Assembly: GCA_023475345.1 (NCBI GenBank)
Contig: JAMCWD010000025.1
Coordinates: 1-64,000 of the forward strand
DNA: 64,000 nt
Source: Chloroflexota bacterium
Lineage (GTDB): Bacteria > Vulcanimicrobiota > JAMCWD01
Direction of reading: 5' to 3'
Part shown: piece by piece, positions 42,025 to 50,423 of the stretch
How the letters are laid out: each line of letters opens with the position of its first letter
How positions within the stretch are numbered: the stretch's first letter is position 1
Position numbers and translations under genes: made by a program
Notes under the pieces: model-generated
What the model saw: only the letters and a program-made list of their open reading frames with translations
Databases searched by the model: none
What the model was told of the DNA's origin: nothing

Positions 42025-43218
42025 TTAATCCTGTTTTGCCTGAAAGTCGTAGTTTTCAAGTATCGCCTTCGCCATTTTCAAAGACCCACCGGGAGGCCCC
42101 AGCCTTTCTTTGCCGATAGCCGCCATCCTTTTCTGTCTCTCGGGCGAAGAGATTAGCGAGAGAAGCTCGTCGGCGACTATCTTCTCGTCCCTGTCAACTA
42201 CAAGGAGCGCGTCTCCCAGCAGGCCCTTCTGCCTTTTCCTGTACCATTTGAGGCTTTTTTCGCCGCCCGGCTCAAATGCTATGACGGGCTTCTGGAGACC
42301 CGCCGCCTGCTCGTTCGCGGTCCCGCCCTGGCCCAGCGCCAGGTCGGAGGATGATAAAAGATCTCCGAAACAACCCCGCAGGAAGAGGATATGATGGTTT
42401 TCTTTTCTTATCTTCCCCAGGCGGCGGCCATTCTTTTCCATATCGGCTTCTTCCCATCCCGTGGAGGAGGCGGCCTTTATAAGGTCGGCCTCGCTGCTGG
42501 ACGGGGCAAGCGCGACAAGTCCCTGTACGGGCCGGGGGTACTGCTGCCTGAGCCTGTCCAGTACTTTCAACATGAAGACAAAGTTCGTAACCACGCTGCC
42601 TCTGCTTCCCGGCAGGAGAGCTATGTTCAGAGTGCCTTCCGGCGGCTTGAAATTTTCGCCTGTGAATTCAAGCGCGTCCATCATTGCGTTCCCGAGCCAT
42701 ACCGCATTGATCCCGTCTTTTACCAGCGCATCGGCGGTTACCTGGTCCCGCACCATGCTCAGCAGGCTCCAGCGTTTTAATATGAACCGCTCGAAGGACG
42801 AGTAAGGGACGAAGTAATCGGATTTTGCCGTGCCTATGAAAACCGGGTGTTTCCCCGTCCCTATAATCGAAAACATTACGGGGATAATATCGCCCACTGC
42901 GACACACAGTCCTGCTTCGTTTTTCAGCCTGCTCAGTTCCCTGAGCTGTTTTATCGTCAGCGAGGCAAGCCCTCCCCGTATATCGCCGAGGAAGTTGGTC
43001 AGGCTTTCCGGCACCATCCCTTCGCTGGGCATTATTTCCCGCGGGCCGCAAAATTTGACAGGGAGGCCGTTATACGGCGCGCCGGCGCCCACCAGCGGGA
43101 ACACCATCACGCCGGTGCCGGGCCGCAATTTGAATATCTCGCGCAGAACCGCCGCCGCTATGGTGTCTTCGCCGTAGCCGTTGCTGAGCACGAGGATGTT
43201 TTTGCCGCTCCCCTTCAT
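42025..43218 (-). CDS. Lipid-A-disaccharide synthase-related protein
   Basis: The 397-residue protein belongs to the LpxB-related GT-B family (TIGR03492 type, also seen in cyanobacteria and Deinococcus). It opens with ILVLSNGYGEDTIA in place of the LpxB GEASGD motif. The C-terminal half carries ALLPGSRGSVVTNF and LGQGGTANEQAAGLQKPVIAFEPGG, the nucleotide-sugar side. The biochemical role of the family is not established. It is one of three LpxB-like genes in this window. The upstream phosphoesterase overlaps it by four bases (ATGA). Confidence 0.87.
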   Translation of the reverse strand: MKGSGKNILVLSNGYGEDTIAAAVLREIFKLRPGTGVMVFPLVGAGAPYNGLPVKFCGPREIMPSEGMVPESLTNFLGDIRGGLASLTIKQLRELSRLKNEAGLCVAVGDIIPVMFSIIGTGKHPVFIGTAKSDYFVPYSSFERFILKRWSLLSMVRDQVTADALVKDGINAVWLGNAMMDALEFTGENFKPPEGTLNIALLPGSRGSVVTNFVFMLKVLDRLRQQYPRPVQGLVALAPSSSEADLIKAASSTGWEEADMEKNGRRLGKIRKENHHILFLRGCFGDLLSSSDLALGQGGTANEQAAGLQKPVIAFEPGGEKSLKWYRKRQKGLLGDALLVVDRDEKIVADELLSLISSPERQKRMAAIGKERLGPPGGSLKMAKAILENYDFQAKQD

Positions 43219-43973
43219 TCGGGCCCCCTGAGAATTTCACAATCGTATGTTTTCAGGCAGGTTTCATCCCCGTCAATTTCAATCCTGAGCGTAAGCCTTC
43301 CTGCGGTTTTTCCGTAAGCTCCGGGATGGCAGATTAAAATATTTCCGACGCTTACAGGCTTTTCAAGAACGGTGTGCGTATGGCCTCCGAGGATAACAAC
43401 CGGGTAAGGGGTTTTACCCGCAAGGCTTTCCGCAAGCTCCCGGTCGCCTTTTAACCCGGTGTGGGAAAGGATGATCAATAAATTAGCCGGGCCGGTTTCG
43501 GCAATTATTTTATTTATTGCGGTATCGGGCATGTGGAACCTGAAGCCGAAAATTTTTTCGACGGTACAATCCTGCGGGTATTGGACCGGTGTAAGGCCGG
43601 TTATTATAATCCTTAATCCTTCGCGGTCGATTGCGATATATGGCTTGAAAAGGTCTTTCAATGTGCCACGCAGGTCTTCCAGGTTTGCCGAAAGCATGGG
43701 GAAGCCTGCCTGGCTTATCCTGCTCTTCATCACTTGCCTGATGTAGTTGAATTCACGGTTCCCGATGGCCATCGCGGTATATCCCATATCGTTCATCATA
43801 TCGAGGACGGGTTCGGAAAACGAAAAGACGGTGTTGCTCCCGCCGATTGCATCGCCTGAATCAAGCAGGATTTGATCCGTATTTTTCCGTATCAGGGAGT
43901 TCAACTGTTTCAGTCTGTCCCGGCGATCATGCAGATCGCTCGTATGGAATATGATGATCTCTTTCTCGCTCAC
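43215..43973 (-). CDS. Calcineurin-like metallophosphoesterase
   Basis: The 252-residue protein matches the N-terminal catalytic domain of the 5'-nucleotidase/UshA family. Metal-site motifs are FHTSDLHDRRD, LLDSGDAIGG, AIGNREFNY (Arg instead of the usual His), ILSHTGLKGD and LGGHTHTVLE. It lacks the C-terminal substrate-binding domain and has no signal peptide, so it should act in the cytoplasm. A role in the lipid A pathway is suggested only by position. The start is a GTG at 43973 that overlaps the preceding stop by one base (TAGTG). Confidence 0.82.
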   Translation of the reverse strand: MSEKEIIIFHTSDLHDRRDRLKQLNSLIRKNTDQILLDSGDAIGGSNTVFSFSEPVLDMMNDMGYTAMAIGNREFNYIRQVMKSRISQAGFPMLSANLEDLRGTLKDLFKPYIAIDREGLRIIITGLTPVQYPQDCTVEKIFGFRFHMPDTAINKIIAETGPANLLIILSHTGLKGDRELAESLAGKTPYPVVILGGHTHTVLEKPVSVGNILICHPGAYGKTAGRLTLRIEIDGDETCLKTYDCEILRGPE

Positions 43974-44413
43974 TACTGCTTTTCTATCCCGGCCTTATCG
44001 CCCTTTTTGGGGATAACCACTTCTTCTTTTTCTTCTTCTCCGGCGGTTGCTTTTCTTCTCGATTTCTTCTTTTCCGGCAGGGCGTCGTCTGAAAGCGGCT
44101 GGAAGAACAGGGCGGCCCATAATATGATTACCCCTGTAAAAGCTCCCCATGATTTGAAAAACATGCCTCCGATGCCTATCGCCGCCAGTCCCAGCAGGAG
44201 CATCGAATATGTGCGGTACGGTGAAAGATAAAGGATTCTTACGATTGCAGCGCCGGCGCCGCCACCGATGATCCCGTTTATCACCGCGTTTATTATCATG
44301 GCGGTCATGCTCCCGCCCATGCTGTAGCCGTAAAGTCCGCCGCCGAAGATCCCCATTATGAGAAACCCTATCGTTAATTCATTTCTCTGTTTTTTAAGAG
44401 CTTTGCTGTCCAT
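43973..44413 (-). CDS. Small membrane protein with charged tail
   Basis: The 146-residue protein has an N-terminal basic stretch and three to four hydrophobic segments (about residues 14-32, 35-58 and 68-104), with Gly-rich FGGGLYGYSMGGSM and NGIIGGGAGAAIV. The cytoplasmic tail of about 40 residues is Lys/Glu-rich. No family is recognised. It lies between the methyltransferase-like gene and the phosphoesterase with almost no gaps, so it belongs to the lipid A/envelope transcription unit. Confidence 0.72.
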   Translation of the reverse strand: MDSKALKKQRNELTIGFLIMGIFGGGLYGYSMGGSMTAMIINAVINGIIGGGAGAAIVRILYLSPYRTYSMLLLGLAAIGIGGMFFKSWGAFTGVIILWAALFFQPLSDDALPEKKKSRRKATAGEEEKEEVVIPKKGDKAGIEKQ

Positions 44414-44416
44414 AGT

Positions 44417-45022
44417 TTATCCTTTCAAAATATTAGAAACCCATTCCCAGACCTGCGGTATCTTGAGGAAAAACAATAATGCCACGATGATGAAAATTAT
44501 TATGGTATGAATTTCGGCTTGAAATATGACATCCGGGGAGAATTTGCCTTTCCTTCCGGGATAAGGCTTGAGCCGCGGGAAGATCCTGGGAACATACTTA
44601 CAATAATTTTCATATTCCTCCTTGAATTCTTTCCTTAAAAATTCTTCTTCCAGACCTATGATGATCCAGTAAACTCCTATGTAAGCCGCCAGGAAAAACG
44701 CTGCCAGGAAAATCATGGGATACAGTTCCATGTTGCCGGCGGCGATAACAAGGAAGCCCGCCGCAGTAATAAAATTGCCGATGTACAACGGGTTCCTGGT
44801 GTATGCGTAAGGACCGGCGCAGGCAAGCTCGGGGGCTTCCAGTTCACCTTTCCTGGTGGTCTTGCCGGAGTAGCCTACACCCCATATCCTTATCGCTTCA
44901 CCGAGCAGCGCTATAACGATACCTATTCCGAATGACAGGAATGTGGGCCTGCCGAACAATAACGCGGCCAGGGCTACGGGGGCAAGTATGAAGCCGCGCC
45001 AGCGAAATACCCGGTTTTTCAT
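44417..45022 (-). CDS. Isoprenylcysteine carboxyl methyltransferase-like membrane protein
   Basis: The 201-residue protein has about five membrane segments and the ICMT/PEMT signature: GPYAYTRNPLYIGNFITAAGF and the later EEEFLRKEFKEEYENYCKYVPR. These form the SAM and product site in isoprenylcysteine and phospholipid methyltransferases, but many bacterial members have unknown substrates. The reading frame extends 58 residues upstream, but that part is a low-complexity Arg-rich shadow of the preceding gene. The ATG at 45022 overlaps the upstream stop as ATGA and is the right start. Confidence 0.86.
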   Translation of the reverse strand: MKNRVFRWRGFILAPVALAALLFGRPTFLSFGIGIVIALLGEAIRIWGVGYSGKTTRKGELEAPELACAGPYAYTRNPLYIGNFITAAGFLVIAAGNMELYPMIFLAAFFLAAYIGVYWIIIGLEEEFLRKEFKEEYENYCKYVPRIFPRLKPYPGRKGKFSPDVIFQAEIHTIIIFIIVALLFFLKIPQVWEWVSNILKG

Positions 45023-46278
45023 CTTACGGATGTTCCTTTCCCGTTTTGTTTTTCGATTTCGTTTATGACAAGGTCCGCAAGCCTGTCGGCGGCGCCTGTT
45101 TCTCCCATGATTTTGACCAGTTCGCCGCTTATCCTGCGCCTGCGCTCGGGATCTCCCAGGAGGTCGATAATCGCGGGAGTTATCTCGGAACCGCAATTGT
45201 TGACGCGGACTTCAGGTATGATCATTTTATCTGCGAACTGGTTGGGGAGCGCCGTAAATTTCAGCTTCTCAAGTACTTTTGAAAGCACTATCTTTCTCAG
45301 CGTATTGCCGGGCGGAAGCCCTCCGAGGAACATGCCCAGGCCGCCGCCGGGGATCTTAACGTTCCAGGAATAAGATACCACCATCGGGATCCCCAGTGTT
45401 GCAAGCTCCGCAGTATTGGTGCCGGGTATCGTCATTACAAGGTCCGATGCCTTCATGAGATCATACTGCCTGTCGATGAGAAGCCTTACTTCAAGCCCCC
45501 TGAAGGTTCGTATGAATTTCCCCCTGGAATCCTCTATAAGCTCCCCGCCCACTCCTCCGAGCTGGATATCTCTTCCCTGTCCGAGGCATTTTTCCATGTC
45601 CTCCACGCTGATGAACGGTGAAAGACCCACCATGAAACGGACGCCTTCCACCCTGTGGGATATTTCTTCGGCGACCCTCAGATAAACCGGCAGGCTGACC
45701 TGCACATGATACAACCGGCTTCCCGGCAGGATCCCCACTACGAGTTCATTTTCTTTTATCCCGAAGATCTCGCGCAGTTCGTCTTTGTCCTTCCGGGGGC
45801 GCACGCCTTCCACCATGAGGTTCCCTACGACCCGTATTTTTTCTTCTTTAATGCCCGAATTGATGAAGTCTTTTTTTATATCTTCTCTCGGGAGGCATAT
45901 ACAGGAAAATTTCTTCAGTGCGGATGCCGGGCGGACGGCATAAGCCATAGCAGGGAATTTAAGCCTCCTTGCGGCAAGGCTTGCATGCCAGAAATCGCCG
46001 CCCAGGAAAACCACCACACCTCTGGACGAAGGCCTGTAATCTTTCATCGACAGCCCCAGCATCAGCCTTAAAAATTGTGACGGCGGCGTAACCATGTCAA
46101 CCGACGGGAACCCTTTTGCTATCTCTTCTTCCTTGCCGGTGGCGTAGGGGCACGGGACAAGCATCACGACGACCCGGAGGTCGGGCGAGCGCATTTTCAA
46201 CCTGTCCGCCGTAACTCTTACCCAGGAACATAATTCGCCCGGGCTGTTGGTAACAAGTATTACGTCACTTTTTGTCAT
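45019..46278 (-). CDS. LpxB-like glycosyltransferase paralogue
   Basis: The 419-residue protein resembles LpxB in its C-terminal half (VVGILPGSRLYHVQ, then DLVMTIPGTNTAELATLGIPMVVSYSW). At the N-terminus it has ILVTNSPGELCSWV instead of the GEASGD loop. That change means the lipid acceptor site is different from LpxB. The activity is probably a GT-B type transfer, with donor and acceptor unknown. It overlaps lpxB by 14 bases and the methyltransferase gene by three, so the three are one translational unit. Confidence 0.82.
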   Translation of the reverse strand: MTKSDVILVTNSPGELCSWVRVTADRLKMRSPDLRVVVMLVPCPYATGKEEEIAKGFPSVDMVTPPSQFLRLMLGLSMKDYRPSSRGVVVFLGGDFWHASLAARRLKFPAMAYAVRPASALKKFSCICLPREDIKKDFINSGIKEEKIRVVGNLMVEGVRPRKDKDELREIFGIKENELVVGILPGSRLYHVQVSLPVYLRVAEEISHRVEGVRFMVGLSPFISVEDMEKCLGQGRDIQLGGVGGELIEDSRGKFIRTFRGLEVRLLIDRQYDLMKASDLVMTIPGTNTAELATLGIPMVVSYSWNVKIPGGGLGMFLGGLPPGNTLRKIVLSKVLEKLKFTALPNQFADKMIIPEVRVNNCGSEITPAIIDLLGDPERRRRISGELVKIMGETGAADRLADLVINEIEKQNGKGTSVR

Positions 46279-47425
46279 TTATCAATATCCCCGCTACGTA
46301 TTCGGCAACCCTGTCTATTACTCCGGGCTCGCCGAGGAATTCCCGTATTTTTTCCAGACCGCCCGCTATTTCCTGCCTCCTTGCCGGATCTGTCAGTTGT
46401 AAATATACTTCTTGCGATATTTTGGCCGCCGTCATATTGTCCTGCAGGAATTCCGGCAGGACGCCGCGGCCCAGCACGATATTGGGTAATGAGGCGTGGG
46501 GAGATTTCATGAGGAAATTCGCAAGATGCCAGTCGAATTTATTCAGCCGGTAAATCACCGTCATGGGCTTTTTCATAATAGCCCCTTCCAGTGTCGCGCT
46601 GCCTGAAGACATGAGCAGGGCATTTGACGCCTGCATGACTTCGAAATTTCTTTTTTCGAAAACGTGAACAGGCAGGCCTGATTCCTCGACCCTGGGCCTT
46701 ATCCATTCATTAAGGACAGGTAATGCTACAGGGAGAAGAAATTCCAGGCCGGGGATTTTTTCTTTCAGGATTTTACCGGTCTCGATCATCACGGGCAGGA
46801 GAGTTTTAACTTCCTGGACCCTGCTTCCCGGCAGGAGGCCAAGGTAAATGGTGTTTTCTTTCAGGCCGAGATTTCTTAAGGCTTCCTGCGGGGTTATCCT
46901 CTCGACGAGATCAAGGAGCGGGTGCCCGAAATACTCGATGGGTATGCCGTGTTTCCTGTAAAAATCGGCTGTAAAGGAAAACGTGGCTATTACATGATCC
47001 ACTCTCCCCGCAATAGCTGTTGCTCTTTTAACTTTTTTAGTCCATGCCGATGGGGGGAAGTAATAGAGTGATCTTATTTTCCGCTTCCTGGCAAATTTTG
47101 CCAGCCTCATGTTTATGGCGGGGGAATCGATGAAAATTATAAGGTCGGGTTTTTCGGATACTATTGCTTTTGCCATGCCCCTCATGATGGAGAAAAACTT
47201 CGGAACCCTTGCGAAGCCTTCGATGACGCCTATAGCGCTCCATGTGGAGCTGTCGTAAAACAGGCGGAAGCCTTCATCTTTCATCCTGGGGCCGCCTACT
47301 CCCATCAGGTCTATGCCGGGCAGGAGCTTTTTCAATTTATTGCCCAGGGCGGAAGCCTGAAGGTCGGCGGATGCTTCTCCGGCAAAGATCATCAGCTTGT
47401 ATTTTTTATTCTCCCTGTCAGGCAT
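46265..47425 (-). CDS. lpxB: Lipid-A-disaccharide synthase
   Basis: LpxB condenses UDP-diacylglucosamine and lipid X into the lipid A disaccharide at the inner membrane. The 386-residue protein has IFAGEASADLQASAL (GEASGD variant), LMGVGGPRMKDEGF, IFIDSPAINMRLAKF and YYFPPSAWTKK. The C-terminal half has GLLPGSRVQEVK, SSGSATLEGAIMKKPMTVIYRL and LPNIVLGRGVLPEF. Length fits the family. The order lpxA, then lpxB, is usual. If the pathway uses GlcNAc3N, the substrates would carry 3-amino groups. Confidence 0.94.
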   Translation of the reverse strand: MPDRENKKYKLMIFAGEASADLQASALGNKLKKLLPGIDLMGVGGPRMKDEGFRLFYDSSTWSAIGVIEGFARVPKFFSIMRGMAKAIVSEKPDLIIFIDSPAINMRLAKFARKRKIRSLYYFPPSAWTKKVKRATAIAGRVDHVIATFSFTADFYRKHGIPIEYFGHPLLDLVERITPQEALRNLGLKENTIYLGLLPGSRVQEVKTLLPVMIETGKILKEKIPGLEFLLPVALPVLNEWIRPRVEESGLPVHVFEKRNFEVMQASNALLMSSGSATLEGAIMKKPMTVIYRLNKFDWHLANFLMKSPHASLPNIVLGRGVLPEFLQDNMTAAKISQEVYLQLTDPARRQEIAGGLEKIREFLGEPGVIDRVAEYVAGILINDKK

Positions 47426-47499
47426 TTTTTAAAAACCGCCCCTTAAAAAAATATGCCGGAAGCAGGGCCTCCGGACATTAAAAAACTATGGATGATAAA

Positions 47500-48324
47500 T
47501 CATTCGTCCTGCGCGGAACTGGACGCCCTCTCGCCTTTTCTCCATGCTTTGGTCATTATGCCTCTTTTGGATTTTACCTCCAGGAAATTTACCAGGTGAT
47601 CCATCTCCGGGCTGGGCGGGAGTTCGTTCTTGATCTTTTCCAATGCCTGGCTCAGGTTAAAATTCGGCGATGTGATGAAGCTCATGGCTTCTTTCAGTTG
47701 TGTGCGAAGTTCCTGCGAGAAGCCGTGCCTTGCCAGGCCGAGGAGGTTGACGCTGTAAATGCGGGCAGGGTAGCCGTCAACCAGGGCGTAAGGCGGTACA
47801 TCCTTTACCAGCTTGGTGTATCCTCCCACCATTACAAGCTTGCCTATACGTACATGCTGGTGGGAACCGACCATTCCGCCTATTACGGCGGAATCCTCTA
47901 TTGTTACATGTCCCGAAAGCCCTACCGAATTTGCAATGATCAGCTTGTTTCCCAGATTACAGTTATGGGCCACGTGGACATAAGCCATGAGGAGGTTGTT
48001 ATCGCCTATGGATGTGGTTTCGCCCTCTCCTGCGGCCCTATGGACGGTAACGTATTCCCTGAAAATATTGCCGCTCCCTATCCGGACGAAGGTCATTTCT
48101 CCCTTGTACTTGAGGTCCTGCGGCGGGACGCCGATAACCACGCCTGGATAAAACTCGTTATTTTCGCCTATTTCTGTCCAGCCGTCAAGCACGACGGATG
48201 AGTGTAATCTTGTGCCTGCCCCGATGGAAACGTTTTCGCCGATTGTGCAGAAAGGCCCTATTTCCACACCTTCGGCTATCTTAGCCCCCGGTTGTATTAT
48301 TGAACTGGGATGTATGTTTGCGAT
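47500..48324 (-). CDS. lpxA: UDP-GlcNAc/GlcNAc3N acyltransferase LpxA, ATC start
   Basis: LpxA is a left-handed beta-helix trimer that adds the first acyl chain. Hexapeptide repeats run through the first 190 residues, with the catalytic His in HVAHNCNLGN, then GSHQHVRIG and DVPPYALVDG. The conserved N-terminus [M]ANIHPSSIIQPGAKIAEG is encoded upstream of the first GTG (48267), and no ATG, GTG or TTG precedes it. The codon at the expected Met is ATC (48324), nine bases after AAAGGGGG. The frame is the same as that of the gnnA-like gene, with only one TAA between. A GTG start would remove a turn of the helix. Position in VGGYTK where E. coli has Gly (VGGCSG) is Lys, as I recall for Leptospira LpxA. 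Confidence 0.9.
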   Translation of the reverse strand: MANIHPSSIIQPGAKIAEGVEIGPFCTIGENVSIGAGTRLHSSVVLDGWTEIGENNEFYPGVVIGVPPQDLKYKGEMTFVRIGSGNIFREYVTVHRAAGEGETTSIGDNNLLMAYVHVAHNCNLGNKLIIANSVGLSGHVTIEDSAVIGGMVGSHQHVRIGKLVMVGGYTKLVKDVPPYALVDGYPARIYSVNLLGLARHGFSQELRTQLKEAMSFITSPNFNLSQALEKIKNELPPSPEMDHLVNFLEVKSKRGIMTKAWRKGERASSSAQDE

Positions 48325-48339
48325 GGCTGTTCGCCCCCT

Positions 48340-49308
48340 TTATCTTGCGGATGCCAGCAGCTTTTTGCTCATTTCCTGACTGCCGTTCACTATTTTCATA
48401 CAATTTACTATCTGGAGCGCCAGGTCAAGCGCCATCTTGCCGTCTTCGCCCGAAACCACCGGCGAGCGGTGTGTGGTAATGCAGTCGATGAAGTTCAGAA
48501 GCTCGAGGCGGAGCGGCTCGTCCTTCTTGATGGGCACGTATTCCGGCGGGTTGGTATGATCCCCCCGTGGGGGTCTCATGATAGCAAGCGTCTGGTTTAT
48601 AAGGTCGAGGCTGTAGGTATGCTCGTCCTCCTGGACCACCAGCTTGCGGGATCGTATTCCGCTTATCCTGCTGGCAACAAGGTTGGCAAGGCATCCGTTT
48701 TCAGCCATTACCTGGACCAGTGCAAGGTCTTCTTTTTCCGAATATACCGAAAGGCCCAGTGAATTGATGTTCGTAACCGGCGAGCCCATCAGGTCTATTA
48801 AAATATCGATGTCGTGGATCATCAAGTCCCAGACGACGCCGACGTCGAGGTTCCTCCGTACGGGGTATGAAAGCCTGTGAGCCTCGATAAAACTGGGTTT
48901 TTTCAGCATCAGCTTCAACTGGCGCACTGCGGGATTGAACCTTTCAAGATGACCCACCTGCAATACCAAGTCTTTTTCCCTGGCAATGTCAACAAGCTCC
49001 TTGGCTTCTTCAAGTTTGTCGGTAATAGGCTTTTCAACAAGCACATGGGTTCCGCTCAAAAGGAAATCCATCGCTATCCGGTAATGGAAGCTTGTCGGAA
49101 CTGCGATATTTACCGCGTCAACTTCGCCGAGGAGATCGTTATAATCTGTATAATGTCTTGTCCCGTATTTTTCAGCCAGGAATTTCCCGCGTTCTTCACA
49201 TGTCTCCACTACCCCTACAAGGTCCACCTGGGACATTTCAGAAAAAATACGGACATGATGCTGGCCGAAATTTCCGGCGCCTATTACTGCAACTCTCAGA
49301 GGATCCAC
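48340..49308 (-). CDS. gnnA: GnnA-like UDP-GlcNAc 3-dehydrogenase (Gfo/Idh/MocA)
   Basis: The 322-residue NAD-dependent dehydrogenase has the Rossmann motif VAVIGAGNFGQHHVRI, the family motif VLVEKPIT near residue 94 and a conserved HDIDILIDLMG. Position between a DegT-type aminotransferase and lpxA is the same as for gnnA of Acidithiobacillus and Leptospira. There GnnA oxidises UDP-GlcNAc at C3 and GnnB adds the amino group. The assignment therefore rests on context plus family. The start is a GTG at 49308, five bases after the aminotransferase stop. The stop TAA at 48340 is directly followed in the same frame by lpxA. Confidence 0.82.
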   Translation of the reverse strand: MDPLRVAVIGAGNFGQHHVRIFSEMSQVDLVGVVETCEERGKFLAEKYGTRHYTDYNDLLGEVDAVNIAVPTSFHYRIAMDFLLSGTHVLVEKPITDKLEEAKELVDIAREKDLVLQVGHLERFNPAVRQLKLMLKKPSFIEAHRLSYPVRRNLDVGVVWDLMIHDIDILIDLMGSPVTNINSLGLSVYSEKEDLALVQVMAENGCLANLVASRISGIRSRKLVVQEDEHTYSLDLINQTLAIMRPPRGDHTNPPEYVPIKKDEPLRLELLNFIDCITTHRSPVVSGEDGKMALDLALQIVNCMKIVNGSQEMSKKLLASAR

Positions 49309-49313
49309 TTATA

Positions 49314-50423
49314 TCACGCGCCTCCCGGTTTATATTGCCTGATACATTCTACAACCCTTTCGCGATCCCTTTCGCCGAGCGCGGGGTGTACCGGTATGGA
49401 TACAACCCTCTTCGCCATATCTTCGGCTGCCGGGAAACGGCAGTCTCCGTAGCCCAGTTTCTTATAAAGGGGCTGGAGATGAATGGGTATGGGATAATAG
49501 ACCTTGTAGCCGATATTGTTTGCCTTAAGGTGCTCCAGGAAAGGTTCCCTGGGAACTTTCATCTTTAACGTAAACTGGTGATAAACATGCACGTAGCCTA
49601 CCGGCTCGACAGGCAGTTCGATGAAAGGAACGTCAGAGAGATGCTCCTTGTAGTATGCGGCGTTTTCCCTCCGTTTTGCGTTGAATTCATCAAGCCTTTC
49701 AAGCTGGCACAGGCCGATGGCGGCTTCGATATTCGTCATCCGGAAATTATATCCCAGCGTTATATGCGTGCCGTCCTTGCCGATCCCGTGTTCGCGCAGA
49801 AGTTTTGAATTTTCGATCAGTCCGGCGTCGTCGCTTATTACCATGCCGCCTTCACCCGTGGTCATGTTCTTGGTGGGATAAAAGCTGAAAGTGCCCGCCA
49901 GGCCGAAAGTGCCTGCTTTTTTGCCGTGGTACAGGGCCCCGTGGGATTGGGCGCAGTCTTCGATTATCGTTACATTATATTTTTTGCATAGATCCATGAT
50001 GGGGGCCATGTCGCACGAAAGCCCGAACAGGTGGACAAGAAGGAGGTATTTGATTTCGGGGACCTGTTCAAAGGCCGCTTTTATCGATTCGGGCGAAATA
50101 TTGAAAGTGTCCGGGTCTATATCGCAAAAGACGGGCATCCCCCCGCAATACAGTATTGAATTTGACGTTGCGATAAAAGACATTGGAGTGGTGAGGACGC
50201 GCTCGCCCGGGTTGAGACCCGCGGCGGCCAGCGCCACGTGGAGCGCCGTAGTGCCCGATGATGTGGCGCATGCCCCTGCCTCGCCCATGTACCGGGCAAA
50301 ATTATCTTCCAACTCTTTAACCCATTTGCCGGTGGATATCATGCCTGAATCAAGGACTTCCATGACCTTGTCTTTTTCAGCCTGTGTTATCACCGGCCTT
50401 GCAATAGGAATAAATTCACTCAT
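49314..50423 (-). CDS. gnnB: GnnB-like DegT/DnrJ aminotransferase
   Basis: The 369-residue PLP enzyme belongs to the DegT/DnrJ/EryC1 sugar aminotransferases. It has SEFIPIARPVITQAEKDKV at the start, TSSGTTALHVAL for the phosphate site, EDCAQSHGA, and the PLP-binding Lys in FSFYPTKNMTTGEGGM. With the neighbouring dehydrogenase it probably turns UDP-GlcNAc into UDP-GlcNAc3N for lipid A. The ATG at 50423 follows GGAGG with nine bases and overlaps the fabZ end by eight bases; an upstream frame from 50447 is inside fabZ. Other sugar amine products cannot be excluded without comparing gnnB orthologues. Confidence 0.85.
   Translation of the reverse strand: MSEFIPIARPVITQAEKDKVMEVLDSGMISTGKWVKELEDNFARYMGEAGACATSSGTTALHVALAAAGLNPGERVLTTPMSFIATSNSILYCGGMPVFCDIDPDTFNISPESIKAAFEQVPEIKYLLLVHLFGLSCDMAPIMDLCKKYNVTIIEDCAQSHGALYHGKKAGTFGLAGTFSFYPTKNMTTGEGGMVISDDAGLIENSKLLREHGIGKDGTHITLGYNFRMTNIEAAIGLCQLERLDEFNAKRRENAAYYKEHLSDVPFIELPVEPVGYVHVYHQFTLKMKVPREPFLEHLKANNIGYKVYYPIPIHLQPLYKKLGYGDCRFPAAEDMAKRVVSIPVHPALGERDRERVVECIRQYKPGGA

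Noticed and set aside
45023-45196. 58-residue Arg-rich extension of the methyltransferase-like protein
   Set aside because: It is a shadow of the LpxB-like gene in another frame; the ATG at 45022 overlaps that gene's stop as ATGA.
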